Assembly (NCBI GenBank): GCA_025642065.1
Contig: JAODUP010000484.1
Span: 250,501-314,500, forward strand
Length of the DNA stretch: 64,000 bases
Source: Paralvinella palmiformis
Lineage: Eukaryota > Annelida > Polychaeta > Terebellida > Alvinellidae
Reading direction: 5' to 3'
Shown here: one piece after another, positions 24,832 to 45,318 of the stretch
How positions within the stretch are numbered: the first letter of the stretch is position 1
Layout: every line of letters begins with the position of its first letter
Position numbers and translations under genes: made by a program
Notes under the pieces: model-generated
Databases searched by the model: none
What the model saw: only the letters and a program-made list of their open reading frames with translations
Told to the model about the DNA's origin: nothing

Positions 24832-26390
24832 ACTCTACTTGTTTCAAACAGTCACCTAGTTAATGGCACAGAAGAAGAATATTGTATTTAAATACTTGAA
24901 AGGACATTTCTAAATACAGGTTAATGACTTCACACACACTCACAGCATTGACAGGTTTCTACCATGCACAGTAATTATCCCTATATTTAGGGTAGAAATT
25001 ACCCATTCAGTTTTTCAATGCTAGAAACATAATATTTTAAAATTATTATTGAAACAGCTATTTACGATATGATGTAAGCTGTTTTGGTGGTATATACGCT
25101 TCCAGGTTGGCATGTTTTACACACACAGTAGTCCTTGTCTTATAAGACCACCCCTTCTGCCAAAGCAAAACAGTCTTATAAGGCATGTAGTCTTATAAGA
25201 CAGGTAGGTCACACCAGCCATTTTTGAAGTAATAACATTGTTTATATATTTATCATGTACAAACAAGAGAAAACAGTTGTTTCTTGATACAATTTATTAT
25301 GTATTATAATATGTAATAGCAATTAACAAAATACATTCGTATACATACATACAAATTAGAAAAAATATATATAATTGCAGCACAGTAGATTGTGTTGCTT
25401 CAGCTGTATTGGACTGTTGGAATGTGGACACAATGTCCATAAACTTGGCCACATCATCCAACAACTGAGAATTGTTGAATGTTAATGCAAAATCCATCAT
25501 CAGTCATTGGGGGTTAGGTAAACTAATTAATGCCATATATTAATGCCAGTAGCAACACCAGATGGGCACTATTAACAACATAGGAAGTTTATTTTTGTTG
25601 ACATGAGTGGTTTTCTATTTGATAATATGGTCCAATGGTTTGTAATAACAGTGGATTATATGGATTTGTTACGCTAGCACAACAACACAACTTGCATCAT
25701 AGCATAAATTTCTGTGGCTGATACTTTCACCAAAATGACCAAAGGTTCATGCAAACTTCATTGGTCAGAAGATGTGATTTCTAGGTCAAGAGCCAATGAC
25801 AGGATCCATTTGAATTGGTGTTTTGTTCACATATTTAAGCTATCAAACTGGTGGATGTGTCAAAATAAAACATTTGGTTATTTGTGATGAAGTTTTTAAG
25901 ACAGTCCCCCTATATATTTCTCAATGGATTCATACTAGTTACAAGACTATAAGAATTGCAGATATGTGGAGAATGTTCACCACTGTTACAGTAAAAGTAT
26001 TTTTCTCATTACATTAACATAGATCAAATATAATTAAACTTTATACTATTCATGCATCACTTGATCTCAAATACACTGATTTGCCTAACCAATAGCAATG
26101 GCTGAGTTATGCTATTATACAGAGTGCTTTTAAAAGTTGTAAACAAACTGTTGATAACCATAAAATACTGTAAAAAATTAAAAACCTCATTCATTATAAG
26201 CCAATTGTACTAGTCCTAGTGTATGTCATTAAACACATTTATGCGATAGTGTCTTTACTCAAGAGCTTCAAATATATTTCATTAGCCAGTTTAGTGAATA
26301 TTTCCAAAATTGGAAAATATTTGCTCAATTGATGCTGATGAAGCCTAGCATTGTAGCACCTTGATAGCTAATTCTAGAAAGTCAATTGAC
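24832..26390. other. ATRX 5' flank with a possible Tc1/mariner-pogo-like relic
   Basis: No gene was recognised. At ~25126 the sequence CAGTAGTCCTTGTCTTATAA resembles a pogo/Tigger-like terminus, with an internal inverted TCTTATAAGAC. A minus-strand frame at 25297-25500 (MMDFALTFNNSQLLDDVAKF) may be a transposase remnant, but the match is weak. ATRX non-coding 5' exons could also lie here. Confidence 0.35.
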
Positions 26391-26395
26391 ACTCC

Positions 26396-26515
26396 ATACC
26401 AGGGTTAGAAGCTAAGACTTTCCAGTCATTAGCCCACAGAGTTAATAGACTGTAAAATATATTAGCTCTTGTGAAGTTTCACTAGCTCAAAAGTTAGAGA
26501 GTGAGCGACGCTGTT
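26396..26515 (+). mobile_element. hAT-like terminal fragment (CAGGGTTAGAAG type)
   Basis: CAGGGTTAGAAGCTAAGACT and the following AGCCCACAGAGTTAATAGA resemble the sequence at 28652-28760 (CAGGGTTTGAAATAAGCAC, then AGCCCAGGGCTAATAGA). Both look like one end of a single inverted-repeat family. The second end of this copy was not found. Confidence 0.45.
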
Positions 26516-26706
26516 TGGGGTATATAATTTGTGTTTGTACAATACATAATTTTCTCAATGTTGATAGTTACTAAATCTGTTATAGATCACAGGTGAGAAA
26601 TACAAAACAGATTATTAACATTTTCCAGAGGGTGGTCGGTGCTAGTATTTGATATCCTAAGGTCATTATTGTCCCACTCTAATTTAGTGAGATAGTAGTA
26701 CCATGC

Positions 26707-26954
26707 CAGGGCTAGAATTTTGTGAGAATCAACTTCAGTTCAGGTCCACACTCATCCAATGCCTTCATGCTAATTGCGTGGGATGTATTCAGATATTGAT
26801 ATACTGTACTTGACGAATGGACACTACAATTAGTTTAAGGACTGTTTATTGTTTTTGACAATTTACAAACCGATAAAAATGCATAAATTTTTCACCAAAT
26901 TTTTGTAGTTTATGCTGAATATTCAGTGAATTTTGCATCAAAATTCTAGCCCTG
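26707..26954. mobile_element. MITE with perfect 16-bp TIRs and CATGC flanking repeats
   Basis: CAGGGCTAGAATTTTG at 26707-26722 is repeated exactly in inverted form at 26939-26954. CATGC sits immediately outside both ends (26702-26706 and 26955-26959). The 248-bp element has no coding capacity. The CAGGG end resembles hAT, but a 5-bp duplication is not typical of hAT. Confidence 0.75.
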
Positions 26955-27138
26955 CATGCATAACAATAAACTAACTAAGTTTGTTTTTTCCTGGTTAGAA
27001 CAATATTAAATATAAGGAAAATGAGTCTGGGTAGGTACAACTACAAGGGAGAAATGGATTTATTTATTATTTGGATCATAAGTGTAGTTAAGTGTACATA
27101 ATATATATTAGATATGTGTTTTAGTTACTATATATGAA

Positions 27139-27323
27139 GATGATGATTGATGTTTTACGGCCACTTTTGTGCACATGGTAGGCTAAATGGGCCGAGCGAC
27201 CTCCAAAGGTAATGAAGCAAAGTCAAAGATGAAACAACCTTCAGATATTCCCACGCCAAGATTCGAAACTGGGTGGTAGTGATCTGCGGTTCAACATGCT
27301 ACCGCTAGACCACAGAGGCGCCA
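27139..27323 (-). repeat. SINE-A copy, nearly full length
   Basis: The element runs from GATGATTGATGTTTTACGGC to GGAGGCGCC, with the B box gttcgaa-type (inverted) near 27265 and clear body motifs. It is one of the best preserved copies in the window. Confidence 0.85.
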
Positions 27324-27547
27324 CGTATCTATATATGAACAAATACCTAGTGTTAACAATTAAATAAATAATAACAATCTGTTCATAATATTCATATGAA
27401 TAGTACTGAAGTTCAGAATGATTCTTTCAATCAATACTGGTAGGCAACACAATAACTGAACATTTTAAGTATTTCATGACTAGGTTCTATGGCTGAGACT
27501 TTTTTGACAATCAGGTATAAAGTGAAGAAAGAAAAGACACCCACATG

Positions 27548-28430
27548 AAGGGTTGGCAGATGTTTTACACAGATGTTATTAACACTGTTAATTAAAGGGA
27601 CAGTTCACCCTCAGATAATATTTCTTTAATGTGTAATGTTTAGAACAGTAACCAAAAATAATAATCATGAAATATACTTGGTATCATAGATATAGGGGAA
27701 TAATCCAAATTACTGGAGGGCTGCCATTACGACTGCACTGGATGCCAGATTTGAAGATGGGAAGTTGAAAACTCAGGTTCTCTGACATAACCTGGGTCAG
27801 AAGTACACAGAGTTCACTTAGACACCAGTTAGTGTTCCCAATTCTCTTTCAGCTTTTTTTTTAAACAATCGGAATCATCTTCATCTTGTGATGGTTCTTC
27901 TGGCTCAAACTTATATGGTTGTATGTCATTCATGGTGTAATTGTGACAAGATCATTGCATTTTGTTCTGGAATTATTCTTGGCTAACACTTGTTTACATG
28001 CTTTTGTACAGGCTCTACAGACTTCCAGTCAAACTGCTGGGTTCAAGTGACGTCAGCATTCAGGAGCTTCAGGTCTCTGTCTAGCTTCAAAATGGCGGTG
28101 CACACAGGCCATTAAAGTCGATTAATCAGCATTTTGAACTGGATTATTTAATGTGGGTGATCATTTTCACATCATTTATGATATCTGTGAACATGGTTGT
28201 ATTAGTCCTGACAATTTGAAATAAAGGTGGACTGTTGATTTAACGTTTATTAATATTATGTAAAAACAGTTTTTTAGACTGACTAAAAAATGTAGCTATA
28301 ATTATAAAATAGTACAATGATAACAATATCTACTACAGCATGACTGTAATACATAAACAGCAATTGAATTAACAGACTAATCCCCACTATGATAACCCAA
28401 TATCCAGTATATTTGACCCTCACTGATGAA
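27548..28430 (+). repeat. Interspersed repeat, copy 1 (inverted relative to 35395-35630)
   Basis: Outside the TTAA element, this copy reads GGGTTGGCAGATGTTTTACA, CATTAATA-type sequence, then GTAGCTATAATTATAAAATA, CTACAGCATGACTG, ACAGCAATTGAATTAACAGA and TGACCCTCACTGAT. The same blocks in the same order occur on the minus strand of 35395-35630. The GGGTTGGCAG end may be a hAT-type terminus. Confidence 0.7.
27596..28239. mobile_element. TTAA-target DNA transposon relic, non-coding
   Basis: Short diverged inverted ends (AGGGACAGTTCACCCT and, inverted, ATCAACAGTCCACCTT) are flanked by TTAA at 27592-27595 and 28240-28243. TTAA target sites are used by the piggyBac and Kolobok superfamilies. An empty version of the same locus is present inverted at 35395-35630, supporting insertion at this TTAA. 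Confidence 0.65.
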
Positions 28431-28760
28431 GACATAGTTACCTACATGCTCCATCCCTCATATAAAGGTGTAAATCTTACTGCAAAGCAATTAGACACTG
28501 CCAATGAATGGATAACTACAAAAGACCCAAGTTTCATCACCTCGCTGATAAACTGTCAGGCACAAGCAATGCTTTTTCCATCTACATTTTTCACCAAATG
28601 TTGCTACCAAGATTTTACTGATTAATTGGTGGAAGACCCTCAGATCTTATGCAGGGTTTGAAATAAGCACTACCCTGTCAGCCCAGGGCTAATAGAAATA
28701 CTTGTGAGCTAGTAGAATATGTGAGCTATTAGCCCACAGGGCTAATACACATACTTGGGG
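28389..28760 (+). pseudogene. Possible hAT transposase fragment
   Basis: The frame at 28389-28625 includes LTDEDIVTYMLHPSYKGVNL and TAKQLDTANEWITTKDPSF, a pattern like the region before the dimerisation domain of hAT transposases (a 'LxPxYKG' block then a helix ending near FxxK). A hAT-like end, CAGGGTTTGAAATAAGCAC, lies at 28652. It is truncated with no catalytic domain visible. The assignment rests on pattern recognition only. Confidence 0.4.
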
Positions 28761-28769
28761 GGTATCTTT

Positions 28770-31550
28770 GGAGAATGTTGTGATTAATTGAAGAAGTTTC
28801 TGTATACTCACAAGAAGCTGGTATCATTAATGGTCGTGACTGATTTTCTGGGTCGAGCAGCCGGCACACAAAACGAATTGTCCCATGACAGCATGTGGGA
28901 CATATTTCAGCCAATGACAAGGTGTCTTATGGAGGAACTAGATTTGTCATTGAAATATACATACAGCATATTTTCGGATGCTCATTACTCCCATAAATAA
29001 CCATTTGACAACAAAATTAATGTCACTGACATGTTTTTCAGATTTATTTCCTTCCAAAGAACAACTTTTTAATTATTTCCAGTTATGTGCACTAATTCAC
29101 CCAGAGGTTGCAAAATGTAGTGTTGATATTTTTAGTAATAAATTCCTTGTTGGCTTTTGAGGAGATTAAGAAGCTTTTTACTTCAACATCCCACAAAAAA
29201 CATTATTGACGTTAACTTTTAAAAATGTCTCTCATGTTTTATCATCATGACAGTGACAATTAAGGCAATGCTAATAAATGGTCATTGGTGACATAAATTC
29301 ATGATATGTATCTGTTATAATTTGTATAACTTTCCTTACACAGTAGTTATTGTTACCTATTGACATAATTCAAACTGTATATGGTTATAGAAACTGAGTT
29401 CTTTATGTTTTAATACTTGTTTATCAAACTACCATTTTTTTAATGAAAGTGCCTAAATAAGTGTTTGGACTGGATATTTTAACAAAGGAAATGCTGTATT
29501 ATCTGTACAAAGATTGTGTGTAGTGAATCTATAACACTGATATAACAGGTGACTATGATTAACTCATTCACTACTGTAAATTATTTGGTTCATTTTATAT
29601 ATTTGTGCACAACAGAAAAATGAATAGTCAAAAACGATCCCAGTCCCCTCAACGATATATATATTGGTCGTTCTATGTTGAAACAAGACTATCAGTTGTT
29701 AAACTTATAAGTGAAACGTGAATTATTATTAATAACATAATAACGCTTATTATAATGTCGGCTTCTACCTTGGTTATTGGGTGGACTAATCTGACTTAAT
29801 AAATTGATTAGATCTGGACGACTGGAGATTCTAGTAAAAGTCAATCAGGAAACAATCAAACATGACTGACATATGTACATATTCTGATTTATTCATGGTC
29901 GCTTTAATATGTGAATCAAATTAGTTATATTCTTTATTAACTGTTTATTCCGATATTTATGCCTACCTGTTTGATCTTGGTAAACTTATGGCATTTTAGT
30001 GAATTTATTTATGAGTAAGGAAACAAATTCGCCGCGCTCCAGATGAAAACAAACGAACACAGTGCCACCTATTGAATGCAAACGCAAAAGTAAGTCTAAA
30101 TACCGAAGTAAACGTTTGTGTCTAGTAGAAACGTCGAAATTGATCACAAAACATATTTCAGCCATTGTCGTTTGATTTTTTACAAACTTAACTGAGAAAG
30201 TAACGGGAACAAATTAAAATATAGAAGACATTTAATCCTAACGGAAAAATTTATTATCTATAAACGAACGTATTTTTGTATCAAATATGTTTGTGCTATA
30301 AGAACACGTTTCAATTATATTTAAATGTAAAGCACTGTTACTGTAGAACAATTTTAGTTGAATGTAGTAATATATTAAGTAGTAATAGTAGTAGCAGCAG
30401 CAGCAACAGCAGTAGTAGTAGTAGTAGTATAAGAAGTAGTAGTAGTAGCTATCATACACACATTAACTCACAGTTATAAATAATTGTTTCCTTCAAATAT
30501 AAATGTTTTAAATAACTACAAATAGAAACAAGACCATTTTAAACGCCGAAAAGTTACTCAGAGTAAACACGGATGTTTTCGCCATGCAAGACGAAGTCAG
30601 TGGAACGAATTGCCTCACAACATCACGGATGCATTGACGAACTCGGGATCACACGATTCCCTAAAGATAAATGTGAAGCCGGACGTTCATGTACATGCCT
30701 ACACTTTGGCTAGATCCTCACGCTCTGTCGATGAATACCATCTTTTGACTAGCATATTGCACACTACTCGATATGTTTTATCTTGCCTCTGAGCTAATGT
30801 GCCACCAACACCATGACAGAAGAACTGGCATTTGTAATAGTAATCGTCTCTGCTTCGGGGTTAAAGTATGCATGCCAGTGTCTTAATTAGCATCTGCCTA
30901 TTTTCTCTTCAGTTCGTTTCAATCAGTCCCCCCCCCCAGATAGCAACTGTCCCAAAAAGTCTAGATTAGTAGACTAAACTGATATAATTTGCACGGATTT
31001 TGATCAATAGCCCTCTGGTCTATACTTTACCTTAGGTCTTCATTCCGTTGATCTTTATGCCCTTAGATATTTTGCCTCTTATAGGTCCTTTAATTGCCCC
31101 TTCAATGTGATGTTGATGGTTGTGAGTGTATATGTTATTTTTTATTTATTTTTGTTGTTGTAAATTTAAGTTGCAGTTAAGTTGGTTTACATTTAATGAA
31201 AATTATCTTTTCAAAACATATTTACCAATTTATGTATTTTAATATTATTTCTAATTAAATCATATACCTTTTTTCATTTATTTATCAACCATAGCAAAGG
31301 TTATGTGGCAAAAGAAGCAAAAGACCAAGTAACTAAATATCATGGGGCAACAACCCAGAGGGGGAAAAGACCCGAACCCATTTTGCACACCGTATGAAAC
31401 ATGTAGCGCTTGTCGTACTACGTTCAGAGGCGGGATTGACACCAAATATCACATCCTCGTACTTATTCAAATGTAGGCCGATCTATAACTCAATTTGGTG
31501 GATCGCCCATTTCAGGTCTTATTTCCAGAGTGGCCCTTTTTATTGAATAT
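28770..31550. other. Intergenic, no gene established
   Basis: This is AT-rich sequence. A (AGT/AGC)n trinucleotide tract lies at about 30368-30452, and a run of nine C at about 30929-30937. At 30589-30700 the plus strand reads QWNELPHNITDA, which weakly resembles the C-terminal WNxLP block of LINE proteins. Nothing else was recognised. Confidence 0.45.
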
Positions 31551-31557
31551 GTCCCTA

Positions 31558-31812
31558 GTGGGTAAGAGCGTGGGACATTCTTACTCATGGTCATGTTGTG
31601 CGGGAGGTCGGAGGTTCGAATCCCGACCGTGGCATTATAGTAGGAGGAGTTTTTCATCCAACCAGGCAACTGGCAAGGTTTTCTCTATTGTAAATTCTAA
31701 ATTTATTTAGAATTAGTCCCTGTCATGAAGCAGTAAATTGTAGACCATATGCGTCTCCCTCATTTGAGGTAGCTAAGCTACGTAAAATAACTGCCATTCC
31801 AGCCATTATTAT
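31558..31812 (+). repeat. tRNA-derived SINE (family C)
   Basis: The head has A-box-like GTGGGTAAGAGCG and a B box GGTTCGAATCCC. The body follows with GGAGTTTTTCATCCAACCAG, then TCCCTCATTTGAGGTAGCTA, and ends in (ATT)n. A second copy, inverted and interrupted, lies at 44205-44655. Confidence 0.75.
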
Positions 31813-31821
31813 TAGATTAAT

Positions 31822-33540
31822 AATTATTCCCGATCTGGTTGAGAAGAAACTAAATAAGTTGAATGCTTCCAAGTTAGCAGGCCCAGACGGATTTTATCCA
31901 CTGGTACTAAAGGAACTGTCCAGCGCAAATAATATTCAGTAAGTCTATTATGGAAGGTACACTACCAGAAGCATGGAATGATGCCCACATAACACCGATC
32001 CATAAGAAAGGATAAAAAATCTCCCAATAAAATTATAGACCAGTAAGCCTAAGATCAGTTATTGGTAAAATTATGAAATCTATAATTATAGACAAACTAG
32101 TCAACCATATGATGAATGACGATATATTCTGTGATGCCCAACATGGCTTTGTTCCGAGACGCTCATGTATGACTCAGCTACTCATCACACTTGAGCAGTG
32201 GACTGAGTTACTAGATGGTGGAGACCCTGTGGATTTCAATTACATTGACTTCGGAAAACCTTTCAACACTGTTCCTCATAAGAAACTTGAGGCATATGGC
32301 ATGAAAGGTGGCCTCCTCAGCTGGATTGAGAACTTCCTTTCAGGCAGACGGCAGCGTATAGTGGTGAATGGCAAGTTATCTACTTGGGCCAAGTCTGTTC
32401 ATCATTTTTATTAATGACCTACCTGATGATGTCACATGTACTGCAAAGATATTTGCAGATGACACCAAGCTTTTCCATGGCATACGTTCCCATGAGGACT
32501 GTCTACAACTCCAGGATGACCTAAATTGGTTAGTGGACTAGTCCCGGAAATGACAGATGGGATTTAATAAGACCAAATGCAATTTTCTCCATTTATAGGC
32601 TCAACAAACCAATGTTATGAGTACATTGTTAGAAATACCTCACTGGAAACAATAACAGAGGAGAAGGACTTAGATGTCACCATTGACTGGGATCTGAAAT
32701 TCTATATTCTTGTATTGTATCGCAGATCACTACCACCCATGTTCGAATCTCGGCGTGGGCATATCTGAAGGGTGTTTCATCTTTGACTTGGCTTCATTAC
32801 ATTTGGAGGGCGCTCTGCTCATTTATCCTACCATGTGCACAAAGGTGTCCGCAAAACACCAATCATCATCATCATCCATATTTATGTGTCCAAAGCGGTG
32901 AACAAAGCATCAAGAATGCTTGGACTTGTTAAAGCAATATTCACCTGCATCGACAAGACGACCCTCCCCAGGCTATTCACCACTGTGGTATGCCCTCATT
33001 TGGAAGATGGAAATGTGATCTGGTGTCCAAGGTTCTGACGTGACAAGCTAGAAATAGAAAAAAAACCAGAGAGCCACAAAGTTGATACTAAACTTGAAAA
33101 GTCTGCCATATAGAGATAGGTTAGAAGCCCTGAGACTCCCATCTTAGTGGTATCATAGGAGACGAGGCGACATGCTTCATGTGTATAAGATCCTGAAGGG
33201 CATAGACAGGCTGGAATCTAACCAATTCTTCTCGCTGGCTGACATCAAACACCAGAGGGCATAGCCTCAAGCTAGCGAAGCGCCGCTGAAGATCAAGTTT
33301 GAGACAAAATGTATTCAGTCAGAGAGTGACAAACGATTGGAACGGATTATCAGCGCACGTAGTATATACTATCCCACATTAAATACATTAAAGTCCCGAT
33401 TATACATACATTGGATTAAGGACTGTTACAATCTGCCGTGACCCATTAAATAAGAAATATCTTGCATAGAAAACAAGACTTAACCGGAATTTTTTATAGG
33501 CTGTGCCATCACTACTCCATATACCTAGTATTAAGATTAA
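31822..33540 (+). mobile_element. CR1/Jockey-like LINE reverse transcriptase fragment, copy 1, degraded
   Basis: The conceptual translation starts at the RT N-terminal motif (NASKLAGPDGFYP) and continues with IMKSIIIDKLVNHMM, DAQHGFVPRRSCMTQLL, FGKPFNTVPHKKLE and FLSGRRQRIVVNGKL. A FADDTKLFH block follows at about 32453-32476. The VPQG-containing stretch before FADD is deleted, and there are several frameshifts and stops. A SINE-A fragment interrupts it at ~32727-32876. The 3' end (ACCGGAATT, then GGCTGTGCC) matches the 3' end of the second copy at 52750. It is a dead copy lacking its 5' half. Confidence 0.85.
32727..32876 (+). repeat. SINE-A fragment nested in the LINE copy
   Basis: The fragment begins inside the tRNA head (GATCACTACCACCCATGTTC, B box gttcgaatctc) and ends in (ATC)n. 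The split LINE sequence resumes at TTATGTGTCCAAAGCGGTG. TATATTC before and CATATTT after are a plausible short target duplication. Confidence 0.75.
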
Positions 33541-33744
33541 TGTGTGCACATATTTAATGATTTATATTGTTACTACCATAAATATTTAATAATAATTTGT
33601 ATACCTATTTGACAGCTAATGAAAACTAATATGTGTTTATTTGACAAGTGACGATATTACATCTGTGGCGAAGATTTTGGGTAACGAATAAACTGTATGG
33701 TAAAAATACATATTTATGGAGCATGCACATTTAGGTCATCAACA

Positions 33745-42645
<8,901 letters not shown>

Positions 42646-42799
42646 ACGTTCCTAAAACTAGCTACATGTGAACTTTTTACTTTTTTTGTTCTAAGCCATC
42701 AGTTGGTTTATTTCTGGCTGGTAAAAGTGATGGAAAATGTGAACTTATGTAAATGTGCTGCTTATCGAGCATGAAACAAGTTTGTGAAATATTCCACAT

Positions 42800-42805
42800 A
42801 ATAAA
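42800..42805 (+). terminator. Probable PSMC1 polyadenylation signal
   Basis: AATAAA lies 155 bp after the PSMC1 stop codon. It is the first canonical hexamer downstream on the coding strand. Confidence 0.55.
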
Positions 42806-43666
42806 TTAGTTACACTGTTGATAAAATGAAATATCCGACTTTTGTTGTAAAACTGTGGAACTACAAGTTATTCATTTTAACTTAGCACATGCATGGTTTG
42901 TTCATACAAGAAGCAAATAAGAACTGGAAATGTTTTGATTCCTAGAACCCAGTTCTACTATAAAATGTTTACATAATTGTACTAATGGCAATATTCAGAA
43001 CCCAATATCAACCATGATGAGTAGTACAAATTCACCCATTTGTAGTCACTGTCTTTTTGTTGTTTTTATTTATAAGTATTACTCACTATTATATTGTCAG
43101 CTGAAATCTACACTGAACTTCTTTGAACAAAAAAGTAATGGTCAACTTTTTATACCAGATTGATGATCTCACATGTTGCAAATTAAATGTCCTTTTTTAA
43201 TGCGATTCTGAAGTCACTTCTTAATTAAAGCAGGTAATAAAGAATTTGTTTATGTGAAACATTTGATAAATATTTTCTTTTATTTCAGTATGCTATTATG
43301 ATCAAATCTATAAGTAGTTACCATTGTCAAGTTATTTTGCATGACAAGACAAATTTATTCATTTATTTTGTGTTTTTACTTTATAAACATCATATCAAAG
43401 TTAAGTTTTGAACTTATGTTTAGTTCATCATCAGCCCAATGTGGCACATCACTCAGACAAACACATAGTTGGTCCTATTTGTACTGGCATATTTGCTTTT
43501 GCTGCCCAATTTTCACTTACATGCCAGCTGTTAGTAGTCTATTGGACCTATTGAAATCATGAATTCTGTGATTTCATTTGGTACTTAATTCAGTATTTAT
43601 ACTAGATTTAAGTTAGATGTGATAATTCACATATTAATAAATTTACTTATTGACAAATGGCATTCT

Positions 43667-43810
43667 GATGGCACAACCATTAGAGCACTGCAGACAAACC
43701 TACAGGTTGTGGGTTTGAATTTAGTTCATGTCAAGTGTTACCAACATCGAAGCTGAACAATTCAAGTGGACTAATTGGCAAAGAAAATGATTGAGCAAGA
43801 AACCAGGCCA
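43667..43810 (+). repeat. tRNA-derived SINE (family D)
   Basis: The head has A-box-like GGCACAACCATTAGAGCACT and a degenerate B box GGGTTTGAATTTAG, followed by GTGTTACCAACATCGAAGC. No second copy was confirmed, so the boundaries are approximate. Confidence 0.5.
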
Positions 43811-44204
43811 AACTAAGACAATTTCCATAATAAAGATTAGCATCGTTTCATGGTTTTTTAACCGTTCTAACAAAATTTAATCCAATTACAATATGAAGCA
43901 CAATTCAAATACTACAGACACTTGATGCTGCTAATACTAACATTAACTGACTTTTGTCAGGCATAAAATGTAGAAACATGGTTAAAGTACTTGAGAGTGA
44001 CATTTGTTCAGAGTATTGTCATCTTCAATGACAAATGAAATAAGACAGCTGGATTAATGAATTTGAATGTGTTTTACATGCATTTCAATTGTTCCCATGG
44101 TGATCGAGCAGAAGTAGACCTAGAATATACAGAAGTGTGTGTGCATAAGCCTGTATTAATTACAATAAAAGACCAGCTAATTATAACAATTCTTTACTAA
44201 TAAT

Positions 44205-44655
44205 AATGGCAGTTATTTTACCTGGCTTGGCTACCTCAAGTGAGGGAGACGTATATGGCTTGTAATTTACTGCTTCATCATGAGGACTAATTCTAAACAA
44301 AATTTACAATAGATAGCATATTATAATAATATGTGATATTTATATAGTGCCCTATTCAACTAGAAGCTGCTCTAAGGTGCTTTACAATATTATTATCCCT
44401 GACTCAGACCTGTTTCCACCCAGCACATATCTCAACTCACAAGAGAGTATACAACGCGTGCTGCCATTATAGGTGGAAAGCGTTACTCAAACATATAGCC
44501 ATCATGTCCTGCCTTCAGCAGAGAAAATCCCACCAGTTGCCTGGGTGGATGAAAAACTCCTACTATAGTGCCACAGCTGTAATTCGAACTTCTGACCTCT
44601 CACAGCATGACAATGGGAAAGTTCCAATCTGTAACCCACAAGGCCATTGAGGCAT
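44205..44655 (-). repeat. SINE-C copy split by a 200-bp insertion
   Basis: The left part (to ~44317) and the right part (from ~44521) match contiguous stretches of the copy at 31558-31812. The insert (about 44318-44520) contains ATTTATATAGTGCCCTA and CTCTAAGGTGCTTTACAATA, a motif pair I recognise as common in repeats of many invertebrates. A related piece is near 36715-36760 (AGTGCCCTTACTAAC, AAAGGCACTGTACA). Confidence 0.7.
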
Positions 44656-44875
44656 AGTGACACAAGGCTTCTTCTAATACCAGTAGTGTAGTAGGGCTAA
44701 CTGGTATACGTGGACAACTCCAACAATAAATGATTTGCTTTTTGTGCGTTTAACCATAAATATTTGAACACCTAATTGTGAAATTATTTTCTTTAATATG
44801 AAAACATGCATGGAATACAACAGTCATAAAACAAAATAAATGTTCTTCCTAAACAAAGCATTATAATGTTTACAT

Positions 44876-44881
44876 TTTATT
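44876..44881 (-). terminator. Possible TIMM50 polyadenylation signal
   Basis: On the minus strand AATAAA occurs about 440 bp after the TIMM50 stop codon. It is a plausible end for the 3' UTR; other candidates were not excluded. Confidence 0.35.
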
Positions 44882-45318
44882 TTTCAGTTTCTACAGTCAC
44901 AATGCTATTTTTTTAGCCACATAAAATATTCCAATTAATTTTGGCAGTAATTCAATTTTCAGTAGATGCTTTTTAACATTAGTTAAAATATTTACCAAAA
45001 CATGATTATTTAAAGTAGCATTCAAATACCCATTATTCATATTAATAAACAAAGCAGTCTTAAATTTGTATACACAGAATCCTGACACACCATTTTACAT
45101 GAGAAGGAAATTGCTACATCACCAAGATGAACTGCCAAAACAGTTATAAGGACATGCAAGCAGTTATTTCATTCTGTATCTCGTCTTCTAGTCCTCTGTT
45201 TATGAGACCACGTTGTATAAGCATAGCAACATTTCTTTAAGCACCACAAAGGTACATTTAACACCATTATACATTGGCTCACTCTTATTATATTACAGAA
45301 CCAACTGATTATCCTAGT

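Larger units (their letters stand above)
42806..45318. other. Intergenic between convergent PSMC1 and TIMM50, SINE-bearing
   Basis: No protein gene was seen. The stretch holds a tRNA-headed SINE (~43667), an interrupted SINE-C (44205-44655) and the TIMM50 3' UTR near its right end. Confidence 0.6.

Noticed and set aside
30368..30479. Ser-rich plus-strand and Tyr/Cys-rich minus-strand frames
   Set aside because: Both are translations of the (AGT/AGC)n repeat.
30589..30792. LINE C-terminal remnant (QWNELPHNI)
   Set aside because: The match is about ten residues long, with no neighbouring LINE sequence; too weak to annotate.
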